In this document: positions 1 to 7,774 of the stretch, piece by piece
Position numbering within the stretch: the stretch's first letter is position 1
Layout: each line of letters starts with the position of its first letter
Assembly: GCA_050299335.1 (NCBI GenBank)
Contig: JBNKVT010000021.1
Coordinates: 186,001-250,000 of the forward strand
Source of the DNA: JBNKVT01 sp050299335
GTDB lineage: Bacteria > Pseudomonadota > Alphaproteobacteria > Rhodobacterales > Rhodobacteraceae
DNA length: 64,000 nt
Reading direction: 5' to 3'
Program-made: the position numbers and the translations under genes
Notes under the pieces: generated by a model
What the model saw: the letters and a program-made list of their open reading frames with translations, nothing else
Database searches by the model: none
What the model was told of the DNA's origin: nothing

Positions 1-1576
1 GCGCCTGTTCCATGATCGCGGGCGTGATGCCGGCGACCTTGATGTCCATCTGCAGCGAGGTGATGCCGTTCTCGGTGCCTGCGACCTTGAAGTCCATGTC
101 GCCCAGGTGGTCCTCGTCGCCGAGGATGTCGGTCAGCACGGCGAATTCCTCGCCTTCCAGGATCAGGCCCATGGCGACACCGGCCACCGGGTTCTTCAGC
201 GGCACGCCTGCATCCATCATCGAAAGGGACCCACCGCAGACCGACGCCATCGAGGACGAGCCGTTCGATTCGGTGATCTCGGAGACCAGACGGATCGTGT
301 AGGGGAAGTCGGTGGCGGCGGGCAGCACGGCCTGAAGCGCGCGCCATGCCAGTTTGCCGTGGCCAATCTCGCGGCGGCCCGGGCCCATCATCCGGCCTGC
401 TTCACCGACCGAATAGGGCGGGAAGTTGTAGTGCAGGAGGAAGTTGGAGCGGCTCTCGCCATGTAGCGCGTCGATGATCTGTTCATCGTCGCCGGTGCCG
501 AGCGTGGTGACCACGAGGCCCTGGGTCTCGCCACGGGTGAACAGGGCGGAGCCGTGGGTGCGGGGCAGAAGGCCGACCTCGGAGACGATGGGGCGGACGG
601 TGGAAAGGTCACGCCCGTCGATCCGCTTGCCGGATTTCAGCACGTCGCCGCGGACGACCGAACTTTCCAGTTTCTTGATCGCCGAGCCGAGATTCTTGTC
701 CTCAAGCTCCTCTTCCGAGAGGCCTGCCTTGATGGTCTCGCGGGCGGCGGAGACCGCAGCGGTCCGCTCCTGCTTGTCGGTGATCGCAAAGGCGGCGCGC
801 ATGGCGTCTTCGCCCAGCGACTGCACCTTGGCGTAGAGGGTGGAGTAGTCCGGCGGCTGGAAATCGAACGGCTCCTTCGCCGCGTCATTGGCCAGATCGA
901 GGATCATGTCGATGACCGGCTGCATCTGGTCATGGCCGAATTTCACGGCACCCAGCATCTCGGCCTCGGACAGCTCGTAGGCTTCCGATTCGACCATCAT
1001 CACCGCGTCCTTGGTCCCGGCGACGATCAGGTCGAGCCGCTGCTCGGGGTTCTCGCGCAGCTTGTGCATGTCGTCGACGGCCGGGTTCAGGATGTAGTCG
1101 CCATCGACGAAACCGACGCGCGCGCAACCGATGGGTCCGAGGAACGGTGCGCCCGACAGGGTCAGGGCAGCCGAGGCGGCGATCATGGCGACGACGTCGG
1201 GGTCGTTTTCGAGGTCATGGCTGAGCACAGTGCAGATCACCTGGGTCTCGTGCTTGAAGCCCTCGACGAAAAGCGGACGGATCGGGCGGTCGATCAGACG
1301 GCTGGTCAGCGTCTCCTTCTCGGTCGGCCGGGCTTCGCGCTTGAAGAAGCCGCCGGGGATCTTGCCCGCGGCGTAGTATTTTTCCTGGTAGTGGACGGTC
1401 AGCGGGAAGAAGTCGAAGCCTTCCTTCGGTTTCTTCTCGAAGACCACGGCGGCCAGGACGCTGGTCTCGCCATAGGTGGCGACGACGGCGGCATCGGCCT
1501 GACGGGCAATCTTGCCGGTTTCGAGCGTCAGCGTGTCATGGCCCCACTCGATGGATTTCTTGTGAATGTTGAACAT
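1..1576 (-). CDS. pnp: Polyribonucleotide nucleotidyltransferase (PNPase), 3' part outside window
   Basis: PNPase degrades RNA 3' to 5' by phosphorolysis and acts in the degradosome and in mRNA turnover. About 525 codons are visible from the ATG at 1576, which follows a GGAA ribosome-binding site; the family is usually about 700 residues. The visible part covers the first RNase PH core, with the conserved stretch around residues 55-90 (PLTVHYQEKYYAAGKIPGG), the helical linker, and the start of the second RNase PH core with its GRRE motif. The second core is incomplete, and the KH and S1 RNA-binding domains lie beyond base 1. It follows rpsO on the same strand after about 210 bases, the classic rpsO-pnp order. 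The family is typically autoregulated through its leader, but I see no specific site that proves this here. Confidence 0.97.
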   Translation of the reverse strand, partial: MFNIHKKSIEWGHDTLTLETGKIARQADAAVVATYGETSVLAAVVFEKKPKEGFDFFPLTVHYQEKYYAAGKIPGGFFKREARPTEKETLTSRLIDRPIRPLFVEGFKHETQVICTVLSHDLENDPDVVAMIAASAALTLSGAPFLGPIGCARVGFVDGDYILNPAVDDMHKLRENPEQRLDLIVAGTKDAVMMVESEAYELSEAEMLGAVKFGHDQMQPVIDMILDLANDAAKEPFDFQPPDYSTLYAKVQSLGEDAMRAAFAITDKQERTAAVSAARETIKAGLSEEELEDKNLGSAIKKLESSVVRGDVLKSGKRIDGRDLSTVRPIVSEVGLLPRTHGSALFTRGETQGLVVTTLGTGDDEQIIDALHGESRSNFLLHYNFPPYSVGEAGRMMGPGRREIGHGKLAWRALQAVLPAATDFPYTIRLVSEITESNGSSSMASVCGGSLSMMDAGVPLKNPVAGVAMGLILEGEEFAVLTDILGDEDHLGDMDFKVAGTENGITSLQMDIKVAGITPAIMEQA

Positions 1577-1752
1577 CTTGTTTCCTTCCGGGGCACGCGC
1601 ACCCCCTGGTGCCGGCCCGATAGTCCGGGTGCTTTCACCCGGCGATCCCGTTTCCATATCATCCGGTGCGCGGCCTGGGATCGGGGGCCGTCACCATGCG
1701 GACATATGCGCGGCGAATTGACGGGCCCGCGCCTCCCGGTCTTTCAAATGTC

Positions 1753-1776
1753 AAAGCGCGCCCCGATGGAGCGCGC
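1753..1776 (-). terminator. Hairpin after rpsO (terminator or rpsO-pnp processing stem)
   Basis: On the minus strand a stem of nine pairs (GCGCGCTCC against GGGGCGCGC, one G-U pair, loop ATC) is followed by TTT. It starts 10 bases after the rpsO stop. It fits a weak intrinsic terminator, or the processing hairpin often found between rpsO and pnp. Confidence 0.55.
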
Positions 1777-1786
1777 CTAAAGCGTC

Positions 1787-2056
1787 TTAGCGGCGGATAC
1801 CCAGCCGTTCGATGAGCGACTTGTAGCGCTCCTCGTCCTTGCCCTTCACATAGTCGAGCAGCTTGCGGCGCTGGGAGACCATCTTCAGCAGCCCACGGCG
1901 GGAATGGTTGTCCTTCTTGTGGGTCTTGAAATGCTCGGTCAGCGTGGTGATCCGCGAGGTGAGGATCGCGACCTGCACTTCGGGCGAACCGGTGTCGCCG
2001 TCCTTGGTCGCATAGTCCTTGATGAGCTGTTCCTTCAGCTCGGGTGTGATCGACAT
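1787..2056 (-). CDS. rpsO: 30S ribosomal protein S15
   Basis: S15 binds 16S rRNA at the platform and nucleates small-subunit assembly. The 89-residue product matches the family's usual length. It begins MSITPELKEQLI, carries the conserved TGSPEVQVAILTSRI and HSRRGLLKMVSQRRKLLDYV segments and ends with the typical ERLGIRR tail. The start at 2056 has a strong AGGAG ribosome-binding site seven bases upstream. A longer in-frame reading to 2140 adds residues with no family character. It lies directly upstream of pnp. Confidence 0.98.
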   Translation of the reverse strand: MSITPELKEQLIKDYATKDGDTGSPEVQVAILTSRITTLTEHFKTHKKDNHSRRGLLKMVSQRRKLLDYVKGKDEERYKSLIERLGIRR

Positions 2057-2530
2057 CGGTCTACTCCTTGGTCTGAAGGTTGGCTTGTCCGTCCTGGCCA
2101 CAGCCGGGATGTCGTCCAGCAGGGTCGGGGCGGAAAGCAAAAGGCCGGGCGTTGGTCCCGGCGCTTCTGCGGGGGCTTATGCCGCATTTTGGCGGGAAAG
2201 GGAAGGGGGTTGATTCTTTGGTTTTTGGCGGAGGTTTTTCGCCCCGCTTCGCGGGACGATACGCGGGGGGTGAGGAGGATCAGAAAACGCTCCAGTGGAG
2301 CGTTTTCCCGACGAACGCCCCCGTCGCCATTGTCGCTCGGACCAATGGCGCTGACAATGGCGACCCCCCAGAGCACTTACAAGAAGGAGAAACGGAAAAT
2401 AGAGCTCGTGGCGAAGCCACGGCGAGCGGGCCCACCGGGAGCCGAGCCCCCGGCAGGGGGCGAGAGCGACGGGCGGGAGTGCTACCTCTGGGATGGGCGA
2501 AGGGTCGGGCCGGGGCGCCGTGGTTACGGC
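2057..2530. other. Intergenic region rich in GC hairpins, no gene seen
   Basis: This 474-base gap between rsmB and rpsO holds no convincing coding sequence on either strand. It contains several short inverted repeats: CCCGC/GCGGG near 2248, a 10-bp stem at 2284-2306, CGTGGC/GCCACG near 2408 and GCCCCC/GGGGGC near 2444. The 2400-2480 part is dominated by recurring GAGC/GCGAGC words of the kind seen in decayed intergenic repeats. The rpsO promoter should lie in the first 150 bases upstream of 2056, but I could not place one with confidence. Confidence 0.5.
2284..2306. repeat. Perfect 10-bp stem hairpin
   Basis: AAAACGCTCC and GGAGCGTTTT form a perfect 10-bp inverted repeat around the loop AGT. 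The A-tract on one side and T-tract on the other make it a possible bidirectional terminator for rsmB on the minus strand, though it sits more than 200 bases past the rsmB stop. Confidence 0.5.
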
Positions 2531-3868
2531 CTATTCGGCGTTTTCCAGCAACGCTGCGAAGAAGCCGTCCAGGCCGCCCTTGTCCGGCCAGTGGTCCGGC
2601 AGGGTGACGAGGTTGCCATTTTCGTCGGTGAAGTCCTCCAGGCCTTCGGGGCGAAGCTGCCGGAACCCGGATTGTCGTTCCAGAAAGCGGGTCATCTGGC
2701 GGGGGCCTTCAGCGTCGATAAGTGAGCAGGTGCAGTAGACCATGCGGCCACCCGGTTTCAGGAAACCGGCCGCGCGGTCGAGGAGGTCGGACTGGATCGC
2801 CGTCAGGCGTTTCAGCTCGGACCCGTCCCTCAGGAACGGCAGTTCGGGGTGGCGGCGGATGGTGCCGGTCGCCGAACAAGGAGCATCGAGGAGGATGGCG
2901 TCATACTCCGCGTCCGGCTGCCAGTTCAGCGCGTCGGCGGTGACGATGTCCGCTTCCAGCCCCGTGCGGGCGAGGTTTTCGGCGATGGTCCTGCTGCGCT
3001 CCGGTGATATGTCGAGGGCCGTCACCGTGGCTCCAGCTGCCGCCAGCTGCATGGTCTTGCCGCCCGGGGCCGCGCAGAGGTCGAGGACCCGCATTCCGGC
3101 TACATCGCCCAGCAGCCGTACCGGTAGTGCTGCGGCGGCATCCTGGACCCACCAGGCCCCCTCCGCGTAGCCCGGAAGCGCCGAGACCTGGCCCGGATCG
3201 TGCAGGCGCAGGGACCCGGTGGGCAGGATTTCCGCACCGAGCGCCTTGGCCCTGTGCTCCGCCTCGGTCGCATCCTTCAGGGTCAGATCGAGCGGAGCCC
3301 CGGCAGCGTGGGCCTTTTCGATTGCGGTGATGCGGTCTTCGTCCAGGGTCTTGCGCAGATTGCCCGCGATCCAGTCCGGCAGGTGCTGGGGTTCGAGATC
3401 GGGCCAGATTTCGGCCCCTGTCTCGGAGATCCGCCGCCCCACCGCGTTGACCATCCCCGTCAGATGCCGCGCCCGGGGATTGGCGCGGATGGCGTTGACC
3501 GCTGCATCGACTGCTGCGTGGGCCGGGACCGCATCAAGGACAATCTCTGCCGCCGCGATCCGCAATACGATCAACGCAGCCAGGGGTGGCTCTTTGGTCA
3601 GGAACTGGCTGAGGAGCACATCGAGCGGTTCGAGATGGCGCAGCACCGTCTGGGCAAGCGACTGGGCGCGGGCGCGGTCGGCGGGATCGAGGTCGGACAG
3701 CACTCCGCCGGCAATCTGGTCGGCCGAGCTTTGGCGGCGGCGCAGCACTCCATCGAGAAGGGCTGCCGCGTTCAGGCGCGCGGCCATGCCGGGTGCCTTC
3801 GCGGCATCGCTCAATCGGGGGTCGCGGTCTCGCGGGGTGGATCGGCGGCGTTTGCGGTCTTGGGCCAT
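2531..3868 (-). CDS. rsmB: 16S rRNA (cytosine-C5) methyltransferase, RsmB/Sun family
   Basis: RsmB uses S-adenosylmethionine to make m5C967 in 16S rRNA. The 445-residue protein has a basic N-terminal leader, a NusB-like helical domain at about residues 25-150, and a Rossmann methyltransferase core. Visible motifs are the SAM loop VLDLCAAPGGKT (261-272), the DAPC motif with Cys331, and the TCS motif with Cys381; these two cysteines are the release and nucleophile pair of RNA m5C methyltransferases. It is divergent from the SDHAF4-like gene, with 56 bases between the starts. The NusB plus MTase layout supports RsmB over the related YebU/RsmF type, which lacks the NusB part. Confidence 0.93.
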   Translation of the reverse strand: MAQDRKRRRSTPRDRDPRLSDAAKAPGMAARLNAAALLDGVLRRRQSSADQIAGGVLSDLDPADRARAQSLAQTVLRHLEPLDVLLSQFLTKEPPLAALIVLRIAAAEIVLDAVPAHAAVDAAVNAIRANPRARHLTGMVNAVGRRISETGAEIWPDLEPQHLPDWIAGNLRKTLDEDRITAIEKAHAAGAPLDLTLKDATEAEHRAKALGAEILPTGSLRLHDPGQVSALPGYAEGAWWVQDAAAALPVRLLGDVAGMRVLDLCAAPGGKTMQLAAAGATVTALDISPERSRTIAENLARTGLEADIVTADALNWQPDAEYDAILLDAPCSATGTIRRHPELPFLRDGSELKRLTAIQSDLLDRAAGFLKPGGRMVYCTCSLIDAEGPRQMTRFLERQSGFRQLRPEGLEDFTDENGNLVTLPDHWPDKGGLDGFFAALLENAE

Positions 3869-3924
3869 GGGGCGGTCTTGTGAAGCTCCTGTGTCGCCTG
3901 CTATGGACGCCGGCAGGAGGTCTT

Positions 3925-4110
3925 ATGGCCCAAGACGAGACCAGAGACGAGAAAATAGCATCCGCCGCCGCACGGGCGCTGGAAGAGGCCGAGGCACGCC
4001 GGAAAAAGGCGCATCCTCACACCCTGCCTCCCGAACTCGGCGGGCGGGACGGGCCGGAGCCGACGCGGTTCGGAGATTGGGAGAAGAAGGGCATCGCCAG
4101 CGATTTCTGA
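3925..4110 (+). CDS. DUF1674 / SDHAF4-like succinate dehydrogenase assembly factor
   Basis: This 61-residue protein ends in the family signature GPEPTRFGDWEKKGIASDF, the conserved C-terminus of DUF1674, whose eukaryotic members (SDHAF4) bind flavinylated SdhA and help assemble complex II. The N-terminal half is charged and helical (repeated Ala, Glu, Arg, Lys), as in the family. The start at 3925 is chosen because AGGAGG lies at 3915-3920; a longer in-frame reading from 3793 would overlap the rsmB promoter region and adds unrelated residues. It is divergent from rsmB. The role in complex II maturation is inferred from the family. Confidence 0.9.
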   Translation: MAQDETRDEKIASAAARALEEAEARRKKAHPHTLPPELGGRDGPEPTRFGDWEKKGIASDF

Positions 4111-4291
4111 CATGCCCGCCTGTTACCTCCCGTATTGTGGTATCGCCTGCCAGTCGGCGGGGATACCGTCCGGATGGTTGGTCCCGGCCGGGCCACTGGA
4201 GATCCTCTCGGCGCGCAGGCGGCGAGAATCAGAACGGCAAGAAGCGCTGGCGGCCGGGCGGCGGGCTTGATTTTCCTGGCTGGCAACCTTA

Positions 4292-4308
4292 GGTAAGCGT
4301 TGCTCACT
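4292..4308. promoter_or_regulatory. Operator-like palindrome 1 (degenerate)
   Basis: GGTAAGC-GTT-GCTCACT keeps the GTAAGC left half and most of the right half of the site at 4312-4328, with the same 7-3-7 spacing. It is the weakest of three copies upstream of the TetR gene. Confidence 0.45.
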
Positions 4309-4311
4309 ATT

Positions 4312-4328
4312 TGTAAGCAGAGCTTACA
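4312..4328. promoter_or_regulatory. Operator-like palindrome 2 (perfect)
   Basis: TGTAAGC-AGA-GCTTACA is a perfect 7-bp inverted repeat with a 3-base spacer, 45 bases before the TetR start codon. Its size and symmetry suit a TetR-family dimer, so autoregulation by the adjacent gene is likely. Confidence 0.65.
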
Positions 4329-4347
4329 TAGGAGCATTTGACGCCGT

Positions 4348-4364
4348 TGTAATCACCGCTTACA
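4348..4364. promoter_or_regulatory. Operator-like palindrome 3 (one mismatch)
   Basis: TGTAATC-ACC-GCTTACA repeats the site at 4312-4328 with one mismatched pair. It lies eight bases before the TetR start codon, where a bound repressor would block transcription or initiation. The centre-to-centre distance to copy 2 is 36 bases. Confidence 0.6.
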
Positions 4365-4372
4365 TAAGAAAC

Positions 4373-5047
4373 ATGACGATGCAGCAGGTACTGAAGCGAG
4401 GCGACCTGCGCGATGCCCTGATGGACTACGCGCAGGAGAAAACCAGGAAAGGCGAGATCGAGACGATGTCGCTGAGGGCGGCGGCGCGGGATCTGGGGGT
4501 CTCGTCGGGAGCGGTTTATCGCCATTTTGCCGACAAGGAAGAACTGCTGATCGAGATCGTCCACAACGCCTTCATGGACATGCGCGACGCCTTCCACATG
4601 ATCCGGCCCGAAGGCGACGTGGCCGACAGCGCCGCGGTCGCCATCGAACGCGCGTTCCGGCTGGGGCGGCTCTACATGAAATTCGCCTATGAGAACCCCA
4701 CGCTCTGGCGGCTGATGTTCGGGCGGATCGGGGTGCGGTGCCGGGAATGCCGGATGATGAACGACCCTGAAATGATGAAATACACCCTGCTCGACGTCGC
4801 TTCGGAGAATTTCCGCGACCTCTGGCGCACCGGCGCGGTGCCGCGCGAACCCGATATCAAGGATATCCGCTACATGTGGAGCGCCCTTCATGGCGCCGCC
4901 GATCTCGGCCAGTCGGGCACCCGGCTCGATTCAGCCGATCCGCTGGAGGTCGCCGACCAGACCGTCCGCCGCAATCTGCGCGCCATCAGCTGCCCCGAGA
5001 ACCTGATCGCCGCCCCGCCCCGGCTGCTGGCAGACCAGACAACATAG
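4373..5047 (+). CDS. TetR/AcrR family transcriptional regulator
   Basis: The 224-residue protein has a TetR N-terminal helix-turn-helix at about residues 32-56 (SLRAAARDLGVSSGAVYRHF, then DKEELL), followed by a helical ligand domain. The stretch ENPTLWRLMFG resembles the WHG-type C-terminal domain found in many TetR regulators. The ligand and targets are unknown. Three 17-bp palindromes with the pattern TGTAAGC-N3-GCTTACA lie at 4292-4364, just before the start, so it probably represses itself. There is no obvious divergently transcribed partner, and the next gene encodes a PAS protein. Start 4373 is used; a second ATG two codons later is equally possible. Confidence 0.9.
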   Translation: MTMQQVLKRGDLRDALMDYAQEKTRKGEIETMSLRAAARDLGVSSGAVYRHFADKEELLIEIVHNAFMDMRDAFHMIRPEGDVADSAAVAIERAFRLGRLYMKFAYENPTLWRLMFGRIGVRCRECRMMNDPEMMKYTLLDVASENFRDLWRTGAVPREPDIKDIRYMWSALHGAADLGQSGTRLDSADPLEVADQTVRRNLRAISCPENLIAAPPRLLADQTT

Positions 5048-5121
5048 CGCGGAAACCCGCCGCAACCGATTCTTAAATGTTCTCGTTTAGTACTCATCGT
5101 CGGATGACGAAGGGTGTAGCG

Positions 5122-5556
5122 ATGCTTAACGATGAACGTCTCAGACAAATCCGCTCCGACAAGGCCGAACGCCGCGGGCTGATGGCGGCGCTGGACGCCT
5201 CGCAGGCGCTGGTCTGGTTCGATGCCGCGGGCCGGGTCGTCGATGCCAATGACAATGCCCTGGCGATGTTCGGCTATTCGATCGAGGATTTCCTGCAGCT
5301 GACCTATGCGGACATGATCCACGCCGCCAGCCGTCAGGACGCCGCCTATCAGAAACTCTGGGAACGCATCCAGACCGGCCAGCTCAGGAACGAGGAGCGC
5401 AGCTATTACACCGCCAGAGGCTCCGAAGTCTGGACCTCGGCGAATTTTGCAGCGATTACAAACGAGTTCGGCCTGACCCGCCGGGTTCTCGCGATCCTGA
5501 TCGACCTGTCCCCGTGGTCCTGGAAACCGAAGGATGTGGCGCGGGTCTCGTTCTGA
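5122..5556 (+). CDS. Stand-alone PAS domain protein (chemoreceptor-type PAS)
   Basis: This 144-residue protein is essentially one PAS domain. The core runs from about residue 20 (LDASQALVWFDAAGRVVDAN) through FGYSIEDF to the terminal beta strands (VWTSANFAAITNEFGLTRRVLAILID). The spacing and the phrases resemble the PAS domains at the front of methyl-accepting chemotaxis proteins, but no HAMP or signalling domain follows; the frame stops soon after the PAS fold. It could be a small single-domain sensor or the remnant of a truncated receptor. The start at 5122 is chosen because AAGGG lies about 8 bases upstream; in-frame starts at 5077 and 5104 are less well supported. Confidence 0.75.
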   Translation: MLNDERLRQIRSDKAERRGLMAALDASQALVWFDAAGRVVDANDNALAMFGYSIEDFLQLTYADMIHAASRQDAAYQKLWERIQTGQLRNEERSYYTARGSEVWTSANFAAITNEFGLTRRVLAILIDLSPWSWKPKDVARVSF

Positions 5557-5701
5557 AACCCGGGGGACCGGAAGACAGGCATCACAATGCTGCCATCAAA
5601 GGGGCGCGGCACGGGAAAATCGTACCGGCAATGTGATACAGGCGGTCAGATCAAGCCGCAGGCCTAGCGTGACGGCGGGCCTGTCCTGCCGGGTCGGCCG
5701 G

Positions 5702-5914
5702 TCAGAAACCCAGCGTGATCGGCCCCGCGCCGATGGAGACGGAGGGAGAGACCGTGCCGTTGGAGACGTCGTAGGTGACCTCTGTTCCCACCTGAGGACC
5801 GTGGGGATTTCCGGCATCGAGCGGCGTCGTGCCGCCGGCGGACACGAAACAGCCTGAAAGCGCGGATGTAACCGCGCAAAACATCAAAAATCCGGAGAAT
5901 TTTAAGCGTTTCAT
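5702..5914 (-). CDS. Small predicted lipoprotein
   Basis: A 70-residue product starts MKRLKFSGFLMF and has a lipobox LSGC, with the acylated cysteine at about residue 21. A short mature part follows, rich in Gly, Thr, Ser and Val and ending VSIGAGPITLGF. No known domain is recognised. An alternative start at 5941 would give a longer signal peptide and has a GGTGG stretch upstream. It is convergent with the PAS gene and divergent from lepB. The function is unknown; the lipoprotein call rests on the signal sequence alone. Confidence 0.6.
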   Translation of the reverse strand: MKRLKFSGFLMFCAVTSALSGCFVSAGGTTPLDAGNPHGPQVGTEVTYDVSNGTVSPSVSIGAGPITLGF

Positions 5915-6302
5915 GGCCGATCCGATCAGTTCCCCGGCCATGATACCACCAATCGTGCAGGTCCGATAGCCGGATCGCCGCCTTTCGGCGATTTTCGGCC
6001 CGCGACGGGACAGGATGTCCGGCCAACCATCGCCGGCCGCGTCTTTGGGGCGACCCCGCCCGGTCGGCCCGGTGTCGATGCCAGGCGCGTCCTGGCTATC
6101 GGCGTCAGCTTGACAGCAGGCGCCTTCGGGGGTCCTCCGGCGGCACCTTGCGGGTGCCTGTCCGGTCCGTTGACACAGGCGCCGCAGAGCGTCCGCCGGT
6201 GGCGGCATTCGGGTCGGGGACCGGGGGCTGCTTGACAGGGCCCCGGCACCGCGCCACAAGGCGGGGTCTTTAGGTGAGCAGGCAGCGTGAGGCGGATCCC
6301 GG
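5915..6302. other. Intergenic region before lepB with three TTGACA hexamers
   Basis: No coding sequence is convincing in these 388 bases. A hairpin ATCGCCG/CGGCGAT followed by a T-run lies at 5974-5995. TTGACA, the consensus -35 hexamer, occurs on the plus strand at 6110, 6170 and 6232, about 60 bases apart, and the first two share the following CAGGCGCC. None has a good -10 at 17 bases, so lepB promoter assignment is uncertain; the third copy is best placed. Confidence 0.45.
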
Positions 6303-7094
6303 ATGGCGAAGGAAAAGGACGAAGAGGGTGGGATCGGCGAGCTCATCAAGACGGTGATCTATGCGCTTCTGATCGCAGGTGTCATACGCACGCTCCTGTT
6401 CCAGCCCTTCTGGATCCCCTCGGGATCGATGAAATCGACGCTGCTGATCGGGGATTTCCTCTTCGTCAACAAGTTCGCCTATGGTTACTCGCAGCATTCC
6501 TGCCCCTTCTCGATGTGCCCCTTCGTCGACGGCCGCATCTGGTCCTCCGACCCCGAACGGGGCGATGTGGTGGTCTTCAAGCATCCGGTCACCCATGTCG
6601 ATTTCATCAAGCGGCTGGTGGGGATGCCCGGCGACCAGATCCAGATGAAGAACGGCGTGCTCTATATCAACGGCACAGCGGCGCCTCAGGTCCCGGACGG
6701 GGTCTTCACCGAGGTTTTCGAACCGCAAGGCTCGCAGGGCGGAACCCCGGCCTGCGCCAACCGGCCGGTGCCGATGGGCGGGGTCTGCGAAAAGCCGCGT
6801 TTCATCGAGACGCTGCCCGGCGGCCGTGAGCATGTGATCCTCAATATCGCCGACGGTCAGCCCAACGACGACACGCTGGTCTTTACGGTGCCCGAAGGAC
6901 ATTATTTCATGATGGGCGACAACCGGGACAATTCTCAGGACAGCCGGGTCCGCACCTCGCTGGGCGGGGTCGGGCTGGTGCCGTTCGAGAACTTTGTGGG
7001 CCGGGCGGACCGGGTGATCTTTTCCTCCGCCGGGCGGTCGCTGTTCTTTTTCTGGACCTGGCGCAAGGACAGGTTCTTCAAGGCGATCCAGTGA
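6303..7094 (+). CDS. lepB: Signal peptidase I
   Basis: LepB removes signal peptides from exported proteins at the periplasmic face of the inner membrane. The 263-residue protein has a charged N-terminus, one membrane segment at about residues 15-33, the catalytic serine in PSGSM (Ser42), the general-base lysine in FIKRLVGMPGD (Lys103), and the C-terminal box GDNRDNSQDSR. The part around residues 60-80 has an extra cysteine-containing loop, CPFSMCPF. GAGG upstream supports the start. It heads a tight run: rnc begins inside its stop codon. Confidence 0.96.
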   Translation: MAKEKDEEGGIGELIKTVIYALLIAGVIRTLLFQPFWIPSGSMKSTLLIGDFLFVNKFAYGYSQHSCPFSMCPFVDGRIWSSDPERGDVVVFKHPVTHVDFIKRLVGMPGDQIQMKNGVLYINGTAAPQVPDGVFTEVFEPQGSQGGTPACANRPVPMGGVCEKPRFIETLPGGREHVILNIADGQPNDDTLVFTVPEGHYFMMGDNRDNSQDSRVRTSLGGVGLVPFENFVGRADRVIFSSAGRSLFFFWTWRKDRFFKAIQ

Positions 7095-7774
7095 AGCTGA
7101 CGGCGCCCCAGAAATCCTTTGCCGCGCGGCTGGGGCATGAGTTTGACAATCCCGACCTTTTGATCGAAGCCCTCACCCATGCCTCGCTGGCCGGGAGCGA
7201 GGGGATGGACAATCAGCGGCAGGAGTTCCTGGGCGACCGGGTGCTGGGGCTGGCGATTGCCACCGCATTGTTCAAGGACGATCCCGCAGCCAAGGAAGGC
7301 CAGCTGGCGCCGCGGTTCAACGGGCTGGTGCGCAAGGAGACCTGTGCCGAGGTCGCGGAGGAACTGGGGCTGGGCGCGGCGCTGAAGATGGGGCGGTCGG
7401 AGATGACCTCGGGCGGGCGGCGGAAGCGGGCGCTTCTGGGGGATGCGATGGAGGCGGTGATTGCCGCCGTCTATCTCGATGCCGGGTTCGAGGTGGCGCG
7501 GGATTTGGTGCTCAGGCACTGGAAGACACGGATCGCGATTGCCGAGGAGGCGGGTATCGACGCCAAGACCGCGCTGCAGGAATGGGCGCAGGGTCGGGGG
7601 TTGCCGCCGCCGCACTATGAGGATGTCGGGCGGACGGGGCCGGATCATGCGCCGGAGTTTACCGTGCGTGCCGTGCTGAAATCCGGCGAGAGTGCCGAGG
7701 CGGTGGCGAAGTCGAAGCGGGCGGCGCAGCAATTGGCCGCCGAGCGGCTGCTGGCCGGGTTGGAGGGGGCATGA
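7091..7774 (+). CDS. rnc: Ribonuclease III
   Basis: RNase III cleaves double-stranded RNA, notably rRNA precursors. The 227-residue protein has the signature QEFLGDRVL (44-52) and the second metal-site motif GDAMEAVIAAVYLD (117-130), so Glu45, Asp49, Asp118 and Glu121 are all present. A double-stranded-RNA-binding domain follows from about residue 158 to the end. Translation starts at a GTG that overlaps the lepB stop, and the last four bases overlap the era ATG, so lepB-rnc-era is translationally coupled. Confidence 0.96.
   Translation: MKLTAPQKSFAARLGHEFDNPDLLIEALTHASLAGSEGMDNQRQEFLGDRVLGLAIATALFKDDPAAKEGQLAPRFNGLVRKETCAEVAEELGLGAALKMGRSEMTSGGRRKRALLGDAMEAVIAAVYLDAGFEVARDLVLRHWKTRIAIAEEAGIDAKTALQEWAQGRGLPPPHYEDVGRTGPDHAPEFTVRAVLKSGESAEAVAKSKRAAQQLAAERLLAGLEGA

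Noticed and set aside
554..1780. Long plus-strand open frame opposite pnp
   Set aside because: It is the antisense of PNPase in GC-rich DNA, with His/Asp/Gly-biased composition and no family features.
2076..2607. Plus-strand open frames between rpsO and rsmB
   Set aside because: They cross hairpins and overlap the end of rsmB, and have no protein-like composition.
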